Source: Cotesia glomerata (lineage: Eukaryota > Arthropoda > Insecta > Hymenoptera > Braconidae). Taken from it: a stretch of DNA of 64,000 nucleotides. The stretch is from positions 35,482,305 through 35,546,304 of the forward strand of contig NC_058158.1 of the NCBI RefSeq assembly GCF_020080835.1, read 5' to 3'. Under the pieces are notes generated by a model, which worked only from the letters and a program-made list of their open reading frames with translations, had not been told where the DNA came from and did no database searches. Below are positions 1 through 10,404 of this stretch, piece by piece. The position numbers were made by a program, and so were the translations under genes. Each line of letters opens with the position of its first letter. Positions within the stretch are counted from its first letter, which is position 1.

Positions 1-46
1 ATATTTTTGTAAAGAAAAAAACAAATTTTTTTTTCTTAATAGTCTT

Positions 47-3000
47 ATGAACGTGGACTTGGCGCGATTTTTTTACAGTGAAACTGTTTTTGTTCGGATA
101 ACTGTTATATGGGTTGCTTTTCTCTTGCAAGCCATTCCACAAGTATATAGTCTAACAGCTCGTAACTAAAAATTTGGTTTTCATTAATAACGTTGTAGAT
201 TATAGCGATGGTGGTGCATCGTGATGACTGGGCCGTATTGTTTGAAGCTTTTTCGTCGTTTGTTATAGATCTTGCCTTCATTATTAAATATTATAATACT
301 ATTCAAAAATCAGATTTGGTACACAGTAAAAAATTTTGCGTTATTGCGTCAAAAAATGTTGTGTTAAAAATTTTTATGTTAAATATTTAACACTTTTTTG
401 TGTTAATTTAACATTTTTCTGTGTTAATTTAACACAATTAATGTTAAATTTACACATAAAAGTGTTAAATATTTAACACAAAAATTTTTAACACAAAATT
501 TTTTGACGCAATGACGTAAAATTTTTTACTGTGTATGTTGTTCATTTATAAATTTTACATTTCCAAATTTTTTGTACAAGTGTTATTTGACGGAAATTTT
601 ATTTTTTTGTGCAAGGATTAATTTTTAATATGTTTCAATTTTTTGAATGTCAAAAATTCCTTCTATAAAAATTTTTTAGAGCTTTTGTTTTTGTCTTAAA
701 ATTTTATCAAAAATCTTGTTTTATTTAGATTTTTTTCAAAATCTTTTAAGACTTTTAAGTGTTAAGATTTTGTTCAAAATCTTTTAACACTTGTTTAAGT
801 GTTGAGATTTTGTTCAAAATTAAAAAAAAAATTTTTAAGCGTTAAGATTTTGTTCAAAATTTTTAAAAAAATTTTTAAGTGTTAAGATTTTGTCCAAAAT
901 TTTTTTTCAAATTTTTTTCGAGTCTTAAAATTTTGTCAACATTTTCTAGAATTTTTTTATTGCAATAAAAATTTTAGAAATAATTTCCCAAAAAATGAAA
1001 TCAAAATAAATTAAGTTCTCAAATTTAGGTAAAAGAATTATTTGACAGCATGAGACATGATTGTAGTGGCTTATCACACAATTCAGAAATAGCTTCTATG
1101 CAAGATCACGCAAATCTTGGATATTTATTATCAGCAAGTTACGCAGGTACTAATTTCAATGCTCTATCAAAAGTAAATCAACGAAAAAAGAATAAATTTT
1201 GTAACGTCCACGTTTTCAAAAATTATATAAATAAATAATTTATTTGTCCCCGGCTCGAAATTTGCTCGCCGGAGTCCAGGGTCATAAACGGGGATTACAT
1301 TATCAATAACAAAATATAAACAAAACACTTCATTTTAAATAAATCAAAGAAAAAGGGAAACCTCTTTATTGGCCTGATCATGTTAATAAACGATATAAAC
1401 AATATAAACAATATATTAGAACACTCTTTTCACACATTATTCGCGGTTCAAAATCGCGAACTAACTGTCAAGAGCTGGTTCCCCGCTTCCCCAGGAGACT
1501 AGCCGTCACCCCTGGGCCTAAACCTCTACCCCGAGAGCGAATGGAGAGTGTCCTCTTCGCCCCCACCTACACGGCTTATGATCACCTACCGTACCTCTGC
1601 TGAAGGCTTCGGCACGGGGAGAAGCACTTTCATCCGGTCGGTTCATGATACTTACCTGGGCCTTGGTCAGACTCCAGGTAGAGTATCATCCTCTGGAATT
1701 ACTTGGTGAAGAGTATTCGCCCGAGTAATTCTCCCGAGAAAGAACTGCTTGCTTTATCGAGCCAAATTTTGGCGTTTATCATTTTTCCCCCAACTCTCTT
1801 GTAACGAACCGGAAGGGTCGTTTTAGACACCTGTCCGGTGCCCTCGAACTAGCATTCAAAAATAATTATTTATTATTTTAGTCGTAATTTCCTTCATTTT
1901 CTATCCATTCGTCTCGCCAAATTCTAAGTTTTTATTTTCCAAACTCAATTCTTTATTATTTTAATCGTCATTTCCTTCATTCTCTATCCATTCGTTTCGT
2001 CAAATTCACAATTCTTTATTATTTTAATCGCAATTTCTTTCATTGTATATCCATTCGTTGATTTTCCATACTAAATTGTCCTCGGGACTTATAAAATCTT
2101 CGCTTACCTAAATTATTTCTTACAAAATAATAATCGTCATTTCTTTCATTCTATATCCATTCATCGCTTTCCCATACTAAATCTTGTTCGGAACTTAGAA
2201 TAATTTTCCCAGTCTTTTAATTTCTTAATTTTAATCATACCTTCAGTAACAATAATATAAAATTATTAACTAAATAAATACAATAATTAAATAATAATCG
2301 CCGCACTAATAACAATAATTGTTTCTATTAATTTTTAAGTAATTAATAAAAAATAAACTAAAATACTCAAATACAAAAAGTAAAATTTGGGTCATAATTT
2401 TTTTAATTATAACAAACTTTGACTGTAATTTGATATCAAGGCATCGGATACGTATTAGTGATGATTTTCGTAACGGAGCCGGTTCTTCCACGGATCATAA
2501 ATTTGTTCACAGAAACCAATGATACCATTTCACCAAAATTTTCTTTGCCATTAGAGTACATAATAATTGACAAAGAGAAGCACTACCCGGTAATGTTTAC
2601 CATTTCAAATATATTTGTAATGAATATCATTGTTACTGTAATATCGTGCGATATTACACTGATCACATTCGTCACCCACGCTTGTGGATTGTTCGCAGTA
2701 GTCGGGTAACAACTTACATTTTTGTAGTAAATTTCTACAACTTCATTCGTCCAAACAGGTAAAATTTACAGGTTAAACATTTCGACAGATCTCGGGTGAA
2801 AAATTCGCCTGTCGATGCATCAATAAAGCGCGGAATTATTAAGCCTTTGTCAAATTCAATGGACATTCCTTACAGGCACTTGGTGTCTTGCATCAGAGGA
2901 CACAGACGAGCTTTAGAGTATAAATTCTGATTTTGAAGTTTAATTAATTTTTATATTGAAAAAAAAATTTATTTGATTCAAGAGAAAAAATTTTGAACCA

Positions 3001-4103
3001 CAAAAATTATTTTGAAGAATTTTTTATTTAAATCAAAATGAAACTTTTCATAATGATTTTTTTGGTTCATTAATTTTTCTTTTGAGTCAAATTAATTTTT
3101 TTTCAATGAATAAAATTGAAATTTTAAAAGATTTTTATTAAATTTTAAGATTTGCCGAACGCCTTGAGTATGCTTATACGGTAAGTTTTGGAATTTTGGT
3201 CGGATTGAATCTACCGGTTATAAGTGTGACTGGATTGCAGGTAAAGTTAATTGCAAATTACTTAAAAAAATCCGCGTAATTAAATGAATTTACACTTTCA
3301 GATTATCACACAATCCAATACAGTGGAACAACTGTTAAAATATCTATCGTTTACACTCTCTGTAGTGATGCATATTTTTTTCTTGTGTTTTCTGTCACAA
3401 CAGCTGACTGATACGAGCTCACAGATCCAAGAATGCATGTAAATATCCAGTTAATTTTAGAGAACAAAATTACTTATTATAAAATTCCACACACCGTAAA
3501 TATCCGTAAAAATTTGGAAATTAAGTAAGCTGAATAATTATCACTTTATTAAAGTATCAAATATTTTTTTTGACGATTAAAAATCGGCTTTTTTTTATAA
3601 GAAAAAAAAAATTGTTCTAAAAAAAAATCAAAATTAATTTTTGATTAAAAATCAAAAGAAAAAATAACAATACAAGCTCGATTTCGATGCGAACTCACTG
3701 CCCGACAGAAAGTTACTGGCGCGCTGCCTGTCTGCCCTTCCTATATAAATTCCTGATTCGGTTGTCAGTGGGCGGAGCAAAGGCATTCGTGTCAACAAAT
3801 CGATCAGAGAATGTCCTTGTAAATTGTAGTAATTCCAAAAATTTATGTAATTTTGATCTAGAACTGACGTGAAGTGGTATCATATTTCGACCAAGGCCCA
3901 AAAATTGCTGATTTTGATGACTATGAACAGTCAAGCGTCCTGCAAATTGACCGCTGCTAAGATTATGGAGCTATCTATCGAAAATTTTGGAATGGTATAT
4001 TTTTGATTTTAAAATTTGTCAGTAAATTTTTCAATGTTTTTTTTTTTTGCAGATGATGAAAACTTGCGGTTCTTACTTCACGATGTTGTTATCTATGCAA
4101 TAG
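47..4103 (+). CDS. OR1: odorant receptor, 9-exon type, 5' end degenerate or cut by window edge
   Basis: Seven-transmembrane insect odorant receptor. Exons read: 1 (tail only) about 47-142, 2 199-318, 3 1029-1146, 4 2441-2705, 5 2789-2917, 6 3150-3240, 7 3302-3438, 8 3862-3994, 9 4053-4103 (TAG). All internal junctions have AG/GT and the exons join in frame. Family marks seen: HACGLFAVVG at the end of exon 4, RHLVSCIRGHRRALE in exon 5, the CKLTAAKIMELSIENFG block in exon 8 and KTCGSYFTMLLSMQ in exon 9. The exon 1 tail (WVAFLLQAIPQ) is clear, but the usual start and GRWPYQ motif are not recognisable in bases 1-60, so the N-terminus is decayed or unusual. An exon 1 of normal length would begin right at the window edge. 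Intron 2 carries a MITE and intron 3 a 1.3-kb insertion-rich stretch. Whether it is functional is uncertain. Confidence 0.8.
322..533. mobile_element. Palindromic MITE (family 1), TA-flanked, in OR1 intron 2
   Basis: A fold-back element whose ends read CACAGTAAAAAATTTT and its reverse complement. The inner arms are also complementary (AAAATTTTT, GTGTTAAAT motifs). It is flanked by TA on both sides (320-321 and 534-535), the target-site signature of Tc1/mariner-derived MITEs. It has no coding capacity. A second copy lies at 7922-8087. Confidence 0.75.
1240..2400. repeat. Insertion-like block with short tandem repeats in OR1 intron 3
   Basis: Bases about 1240-1860 are clearly more GC-rich than their surroundings and have no open frame or OR exon. 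They look like an inserted element of unknown class; an LTR or non-LTR remnant is possible. Bases about 1866-2200 hold about four imperfect copies of a 65-110-nt unit whose core is TTATTATTTTAATCGTCATT followed by TCCTTCATTCTCTATCCATT. The remainder is AT-rich filler before exon 4. Confidence 0.45.
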
Positions 4104-4196
4104 ACTGATTTTATTGGTAATATTCTTCGCAAAGTAGATAGTAAACTGTCATAAAAATATTTCATTTTAATTAGAAAGAATTGTTAGTATTTTAGT

Positions 4197-4590
4197 AATT
4201 AATAAAAAAATTCTTAAAGCATATTTTTTATTTTTTTTATGAATTAAGCGTGAAATTTTTGCAAATCTACTGAAAAAATATATTTACTAAACTAGTATTT
4301 AATGTTTTTTAATAAAAAAAATTTTACAAGCCTATATTAATTGATTTGATCAATAAAAAAAATTTTTCTAAGCTTTAATTAATTAATTAATTAATTAATA
4401 AAAAAATTTTTAAAGTGTGATTTTTTATGAGTTGACACAACGCGTGAAATTTTCACAAATTTAATGAAAAAATATGTTTAATAAACTAGTATTTAATTTT
4501 TTTTAATAAAAAAAATTTTACAAGTCTAAATTAATTAATTTGATCAATAAATAAAATTTTTCTAAGCCTTAATTAATTAATTTAATTAAA
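4197..4590. repeat. Two-copy tandem repeat of about 190 nt downstream of OR1
   Basis: The stretches about 4199-4395 and 4396-4585 are imperfect direct repeats. Both contain GCGTGAAATTTT, AAACTAGTATTTAAT, AAAATTTTACAAG and TTGATCAATAAA in the same order. A short (TTAA)n run sits at about 4376-4400. No gene was seen between 4104 and 5002 apart from the regulatory box noted upstream of OR2. Confidence 0.6.
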
Positions 4591-4883
4591 TAAAACAATT
4601 AAATTTTATTTTGTTGTAAGATTTTTATAAAATATCAGTTATTTTCACATCACACTTCTACAATTAATAAAATTTACTCTACTTAATTATAAGACGAACT
4701 AAGCCCTGAAAATTTGAAACAAAGAATACTAAAGGTAGAGGTAAGGTAAAGGTAGCGTGTGTTACTGATAATTACCGATAGAATATTAATTAAACCGAAT
4801 GTATATTCTGCCTCTAGTTTAATTGTAACTACCCTCACACGCAAGAGTAAACCAGTAATTAAATTGCACGCCTCAATCAACCC

Positions 4884-4899
4884 GTCCGTCAACGTCAAT
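4884..4899 (+). promoter_or_regulatory. Conserved upstream box of OR2
   Basis: GTCCGTCAACGTCAAT begins 119 nt before the OR2 ATG. The same box lies 116 nt before OR3, and variants lie 120-150 nt before OR4 to OR8. A second shared string, AATAATTGAGGT, follows in both OR2 and OR3. No convincing X-box-like partner was found upstream of OR2. A promoter or 5'-UTR role is inferred only from conservation and position. Confidence 0.5.
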
Positions 4900-5002
4900 A
4901 GACTTCTCCGGCGGAAAATAATTGAGGTGCAAGAACACGATGTATCATTAAATGGTAATTGAACGAAAATAGTGGATGCGTGAGACTTACACTCTCAGAA
5001 CA

Positions 5003-8000
5003 ATGTCGATTTACGACGAACCAAACTACAAACTGGCTAAAAGTCTTTCTATCGTGACAGGCCGCTGGCCGTATCAGACTTACGGCCAGAGTTTCATTCT
5101 AGTCGCTATAATATGGATTGCTTTTACCTTGCAAGCGGTCCCGCAAGTAAGAGTAGCACTCAACTCGGTCAAATAATACTTATTTACGTAGAATGCCTTT
5201 CAGACCCTAGCTATTATCTTGCATTTTCACGATCGAGAAGTTCTGCTAGAAGCCATGGCGCCCTATATAATAGACATCATGTTTGTTGCTAAATATATGA
5301 ACGCAAGTTACAGTGCAAAATTGGTTCGTTTTTTTTTTTAGTATTGTTTTTAAATAAAAGTTTTTTTTTTTGCAGTATTAAATTCTGAAATTAGGTATTA
5401 TATATTTAGATGAAAATTTGTTTTGATAAAATAAAAACGGATTGGACTTTGCTCCACAATGATGAAGAAAAACGAATTTTGACTTATCATGCTAATATTG
5501 GAAGGCTTATATCAACTGGATATTCAGGTAATTACACTGATAGAAAGATTTATTAACTATTAATAATTTAATTCATTTGAAGACAATTATTAACTTTTAA
5601 TATAGTATATTACACTACAAGGGCAGAAAGTTTGAGATTCCTGCACTGTGCGCCATGATGCCCGAGGCGAAGCCGAGGGCATCATGGCGCGCAGTTCAGG
5701 GCTCTCAAACTTTCTGCCCGTGTGGTGTATACTATTTTTCTTTATTTTCGGCCGAAAGTACGGTGACTTACAAATCAATTAACGTTACAGTTAAATGTTC
5801 TTAGTATGTTGTCGATGCCCGCCCGACATTTGCGGCACGAGCGAAGCGAGTGCGGCTGGTCGGGGGCGGGCATCGACTTCATCTAAATAGACAAAAATAA
5901 TAGTAACTTTTTAAAATTAAATTAATTCAATTGAATAGTCTTATTTTTATTAATTTTTGATTACTCAAATACATTAAAATCATTAATTTTATCAGAATTT
6001 TAATTATTTCGAGTAATTTGTCAACTATTTTTAATTAATTATTGCATATTTTCTTTTTCATCACAACTATTACCAGTACATGAACTATAAGAATTATAAA
6101 AATATTATTTGATCTTCCCATTTGACATGTTCGTCAATAAAAATATTAATGAAAATTTATTATTAAGATATTTAATTTTTTGGAGCAAAAGAAAAATTTT
6201 CTCAAGACAAGAAAATTTACTTCTGTCAAGAACTTAATTTTTTGGAGCAAGAGAGAAATTTTCTCAAAACAAGAAAATTTTCTTGATTTAAATAAATTGT
6301 CTTGGATCAAGACACGTATTTCTTGAAGCAAGGGAATTAATTTTGTTGGAATAAGTGAAATTTCTTGTGTCAAGAAAATAATTAGGAAGAAAAATATTTT
6401 CTTGGTTCAAGTGAACCTTTCTTTCTGTGTAAATATTTATCTGCAGACTTTTTAGGTAACGTATCTGTTCTTATAATTAGATTAGCTTCCGTATCGAAAT
6501 TCCTTAAAATTTCCTTTTGGTGATGATAACGCATTCATTTTTTTAAATTTTTATTATTTTTCACTCGATATAATTTTTTAGATTATAAATTTCAACACAC
6601 AACGACATAAGAACCCACAAAAGCAATTTTAAGGTTAGGCCTGAGTGCACAATAAACCGCGTCAGCTCTGGTGAATACTTTTTTTTCGCTGCCTCGTACA
6701 TCAATTCAGTGCACAACTAGTTTCTTCTAGCGCACTAGAGCAGCGCGCATGTACGCCCCTACCGAAGCATAAATGTCGGTCTTTCTGATTCCCAACAGAA
6801 GTAGCAAGTACGTGCTTTCGGCCGTGAATAAAGAAAATATTTTTAACATTCAATAAATATTTATTTGAGAGGAAAGTACACTTATTAATAATTAATAAGT
6901 ATTTATTAATAATTAACAAATATTTATTAACAGTTAATAAATATTTTGTTGAGTGAATTTGTTTCACTTGCAATGTCATATGATATGAAGATTGCTTATA
7001 AACAAAAATCATCTCTATAAATTATTTGCATTAATTATATTACATTATAATAACGTTTATTGTAAATTACCAAATTCTATCACAGCTCATAAATATCTTT
7101 TATATTTTTAAATATTAAAAACGTTAATTTATTTAGTGAATTTAATTATTATCATGTATTCCAGCAGTAGGGTTATAAAAAGTGTCAAAAGAAAATTGCT
7201 ATTTTTGCTTTTTATTTTAAACAAATATTTGTTAACAGTTAACAAATATTCATTAATCATTATTAAATATTTATTAACAATTAATAAAGTTTATTAAATA
7301 TAAACAAATTCTTCTATTAGTCTAGAAAAATTTATCTTAAAATTTTTTACTGTGCATAGTAAAGATATGGGCACTGAAAAAAAATTAACTTTAATCAAGA
7401 GAATAATTTTTGAGCTAAGAAAATAATTTTGAAGAGTTTTATTGTTTTAAATCAAGACGAAAAATCCTTTAATTAAATAAAATTTATTTAAGCCAAGAAA
7501 AATTCTTAGTTTAAGAATTTTTTAACTCAAATTAAGAAGATAAAGTTCTTTAAAATTATTTACTTAATTCAAGTTCATTTTTTTTCTGTGTGAGGTGAAA
7601 AATGTGCTCGTCAATTGCCAAATAAAATAAAATGACTAACATTAATTTTAAAAATAAGTTTTTCCAAAAATTCAACAGAAACTTTTTAGATTTAATTTTT
7701 GATTTTTGAAAAAATTTTCTTCCGAATATCTCAAAATTAAGCCGAAATAATTGCTTGACCTTGAGAGAGTGAATGTAAAGCACGACTTAAACGCTTTGTG
7801 TTATGAGACGTGCAAAAATTGGGGATACATTTTTGTTTAGTTTAAAATTTGAGTCTACCCAACAGTAAAAAGGCTTTTTGCCATAAAAATAAGAAATTTA
7901 AATTTTTTATACAAACAGCTACACAGTAAAAAATTTTGTGTTAAAAGTTTTTATATTAAATATTTAACATTTTTTCATGTTGATTTAACAGAATAAATGT

Positions 8001-9814
8001 TAAATTTACACATAAAAGTGTTAAATATTTGATACAAAAATTTTTAATACTGTTTTTTGACGCAATAACGTAAAATTTTTTACTGTGTAAGAAAAAAATT
8101 TTTACATACTTACAAAAAATTAACACCAAGGCTTTGCTGCTGTAACGACGGCCATTTTCATCGTGGAGCCGATCATCCCGCGGATCGTTAATGAAATAAC
8201 AAAATCAAATGTTACAATTCCGCTAAGATTCGCCCTTCCAGTGGAGTACGTAATCTTCGAAAAAGAAAACTACTTTTGGCTGATGTTCACCATCACCAAT
8301 TTATTCGCCATTAATATGATAATTGTGATAATCATGTGTGACGTAGTTTTCATCACCTGCGTGCAACACGTCTGTGGACTATTCGCAGTTGTAGGGTAAA
8401 TTTAAATCTTCCAAAATTTAACTTCTATTCACAAGCTAATTTTTCTACTTTATTAATTTTTTACTAAAAGATTTCGAATAGAAAGCACGCCATTAGGAAA
8501 AGTTGTAAAAGAAGAAGCGAAGGGAAAAATTTCCTCAGATGCTTCTTACAAGCACTTGGTTTCATGCATCAGAAGCCACAGGAGAGCTCTCGAGTATATT
8601 TCAACATCCAATTTAATATTTTTGATTTTTAATTTATTATTAACAATTTTATTGATTGCAGATTTGCTGATCTCCTTGAAGATACTTTTTCTAAGAGTTT
8701 CGGCGTGGTTGTTGCGTTGAACTTGCCGATGATGAGCGTCACTGCAATGCAGGTGACCTTTTTGAAAAAGCTATAAATAAATTTTCATTAAAATAAGCTT
8801 GGAGTGTATTTTGTTTATAGATCATTACGCAGTCGAATACTGTGCAGCAAATTTTGAAATACCTGTCGTTTGCTTTTGCCCAAATGCTCCATCTGTATTT
8901 TGATTGCTTCATGTCACAAAATTTGACGGATAAAAGTGTCAGGATTCAAAAATGCATGTATGTAATCCAAATCCCGGAAAAAATAGACTCGGAAAAAATT
9001 TTTAAGTTATGAAAAATTCATATTATTTCATTAAAATTATTATAAAATAAAAATTATAATAATAATAATATTTTTTTTTGTAACGAAAAATGGAGCGATC
9101 ATTCTGGGGAAGCTTGTTTTTCAGAAAAATTGTGGGTGTGATAAAATTATTACTATTACAATTTTTATTTTATAATAATTTTAATGAAATAATATAAATT
9201 TTACATAAATTTAAAATTTTTTCTCGGTCTATTTTTTCCGATTACCATGTAATTCAATTAAAAAAATATTTATTTATTTTGAGAAATAAGAAAAGGCTTG
9301 ATAAATTCTTTGAAATTTTACAGAAGTTCTTAAATTTAGTTTAAAAAAAAAATTATTCCAAAATTGTCTAATAAAATTAATTAAAAATCCCAAATTTTTT
9401 ATTTAAAAATATTGTATTAATTAAATTTCATCTTATCAATTCTCATATTTATCATAATAATGAGGAGAATTTCGCACACAGAGCTAATGTGAAATATTAC
9501 GACCTCTCAATCGAATCCCAAAAATTGCTACTTTTGATGACAATGAGGAGCCAAATTCCCTGTAAAGTAACTGCTGCTAAAATAATGGAGCTGTCTATCG
9601 AAAATTTTGGAAATGTAATAACTATATTTTTTAAAAAACAATTACTATTATTACAAACGTTTTTTTTTATTTTTCAGATGGTAAAAAACTCAAAATTGAC
9701 AAACAATGGCACTTTCGTAAACATAAGCATATAAAAAATAGTGTAAATATATATTTTCAATTTCAGGTGAAAACTAGCGGGTCTTATTTCACAATGCTTA
9801 TGTCAATGGGATAA
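5003..9814 (+). CDS. OR2: odorant receptor, 9-exon type with 3-nt micro-exon
   Basis: Predicted 393-aa seven-transmembrane odorant receptor. Exons: 5003-5146, 5204-5323, 5410-5527, 8131-8395, 8471-8593, 8662-8752, 8821-8957, 9482-9614, 9678-9680 and 9767-9814 (TAA). The start is the first ATG, giving MSIYDEPNYK and then GRWPYQT, aligned with the other exons 1. Conserved marks: QHVCGLFAVVG (exon 4), YKHLVSCIRSHRRALE (exon 5), FGVVVALNLPMMSVT (exon 6), LTAxK-type block (exon 8), KTSGSYFTMLMSMG (exon 9). The 3-nt exon ATG restores the residue every other member has before V-K-T; skipping it keeps frame but loses one residue. Without splicing after ATG, translation would run to a stop at 9734 and lose the conserved C-terminus. 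Intron 3 is 2.6 kb and full of hairpins and MITEs. Confidence 0.88.
5604..5736. repeat. Long imperfect hairpin (family H) in OR2 intron 3
   Basis: The arms GGGCAGAAAGTTTGAGA and TCTCAAACTTTCTGCCC enclose an inner GC-rich palindrome (CCATGATGCCC and GGGCATCATGG around GAGGCGAAGCC). The outer ends read TAGTATATTACAC and GTGTATACTA. Similar outer ends and the GGGCAGAAAG arm recur in OR6 intron 7. No coding. Confidence 0.65.
5811..5876. repeat. Compact GC-rich hairpin in OR2 intron 3
   Basis: GTCGATGCCCGCCCGAC pairs with GTCGGGGGCGGGCATCGAC, and a smaller palindrome (CACGAGCGAAGCGAGTG) lies inside. Its base composition differs sharply from the surrounding AT-rich intron. It is only about 75 nt beyond the preceding hairpin, so both may belong to one element. 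Confidence 0.65.
7203..7325. repeat. Degenerate MITE family 2-like end in OR2 intron 3
   Basis: Runs of AACAAATATTTGTTAAC-like palindromes end in AAATTCTTCTATTAGTCTAG, which resembles the family 2 terminus (AAATCCTTCTATCAGTGTAG) seen in OR7 intron 3. A related palindromic tract lies at 6840-6960. Only one end is recognisable. Confidence 0.35.
7373..7592. mobile_element. Palindromic MITE (family 4) in OR2 intron 3
   Basis: It starts near CACTGAAAAAAAATTAAC and ends with CAAGTTCATTTTTTTTCTGTG; the inside alternates TTCTTGGTT/AAGAAAAATT palindromic motifs. The same layout recurs at about 14543-14766 (OR4 intron) and 55601-55817 (OR10 intron 4), with half copies at 21650-21765, 26651-26756, 30690-30820, 36375-36500 and 53580-53757. 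It is non-coding. Confidence 0.5.
7922..8087. mobile_element. Palindromic MITE (family 1), second copy, TA-flanked
   Basis: It has the same CACAGTAAAAAATTTT termini as the element at 322-533, with TA on each side (7920-7921 and 8088-8089). It is shorter (166 nt). It lies just before exon 4 of OR2. Confidence 0.7.
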
Positions 9815-10219
9815 TTTAAAAAAATATTCAAGTCTTATCCCTGTTAAAAAATATTGATTGAAAAGAATAAAAAATGATAAAATTCGAATTATTTTCAATA
9901 ATTTCAATTCTTTTGTTTGTATATAGAGATATACAGTTTGCATAAAGTGCTTCTCAATTCTTTTTAATCAGTATTCTTAACCAGGGTTCCGTAAAAATAT
10001 TGTTAAAAGTCGTAATTAAAGAAAGTTTTATGAAAATTTGAATTTCTCGATCTTTTTATCCTAGCACACTTGTATTTCTTGATAGTTCAAAATTTCTGTA
10101 ACTAAACACGCAACGCAGCGTTGAATAGAGTTTAATTTTGCCTTCGGATTAACAAAAGGGGTGCATAGTTAAAAATTGCTTAAAAATAACCAATATTGAT
10201 ATTAAGATATAAAATCGGA

Positions 10220-10304
10220 GTAACCGTAGCAACGGTATACCCACAAACGGGGATACATTGACTCGTGATTGAAAACATAAATTAAGCTGTCCGTCAACGT
10301 CAAT
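10220..10304 (+). promoter_or_regulatory. X-box-like motif plus GTCC box upstream of OR3
   Basis: GTAACCGTAGCAAC at 10220-10233 resembles an RFX X-box palindrome. After 55 nt comes GTCCGTCAACGTCAAT at 10289-10304, identical to the box before OR2. The start codon follows 116 nt after the box begins. The rest of 9815-10404 shows no gene. Confidence 0.5.
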
Positions 10305-10404
10305 CATAAAATTTTTCTCGAAAGATAATTGAGGTTAAAAATTCATTAAGCTGAATGTAATACAAAGGTAAGATAAAGGATTGTGAGTCAGAAGTACAAG
10401 AACA

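Noticed and set aside
6146..7012. Open frames in OR2 intron 3
   Set aside because: They are low-complexity translations of palindromic AT-rich repeats, with no family signature.
9489..9734. OR2 ending at the stop at 9734 without the micro-exon
   Set aside because: The resulting tail lacks the conserved KTSGSYFTML C-terminus found in every relative, whereas a proper exon 9 lies 30 nt farther on.
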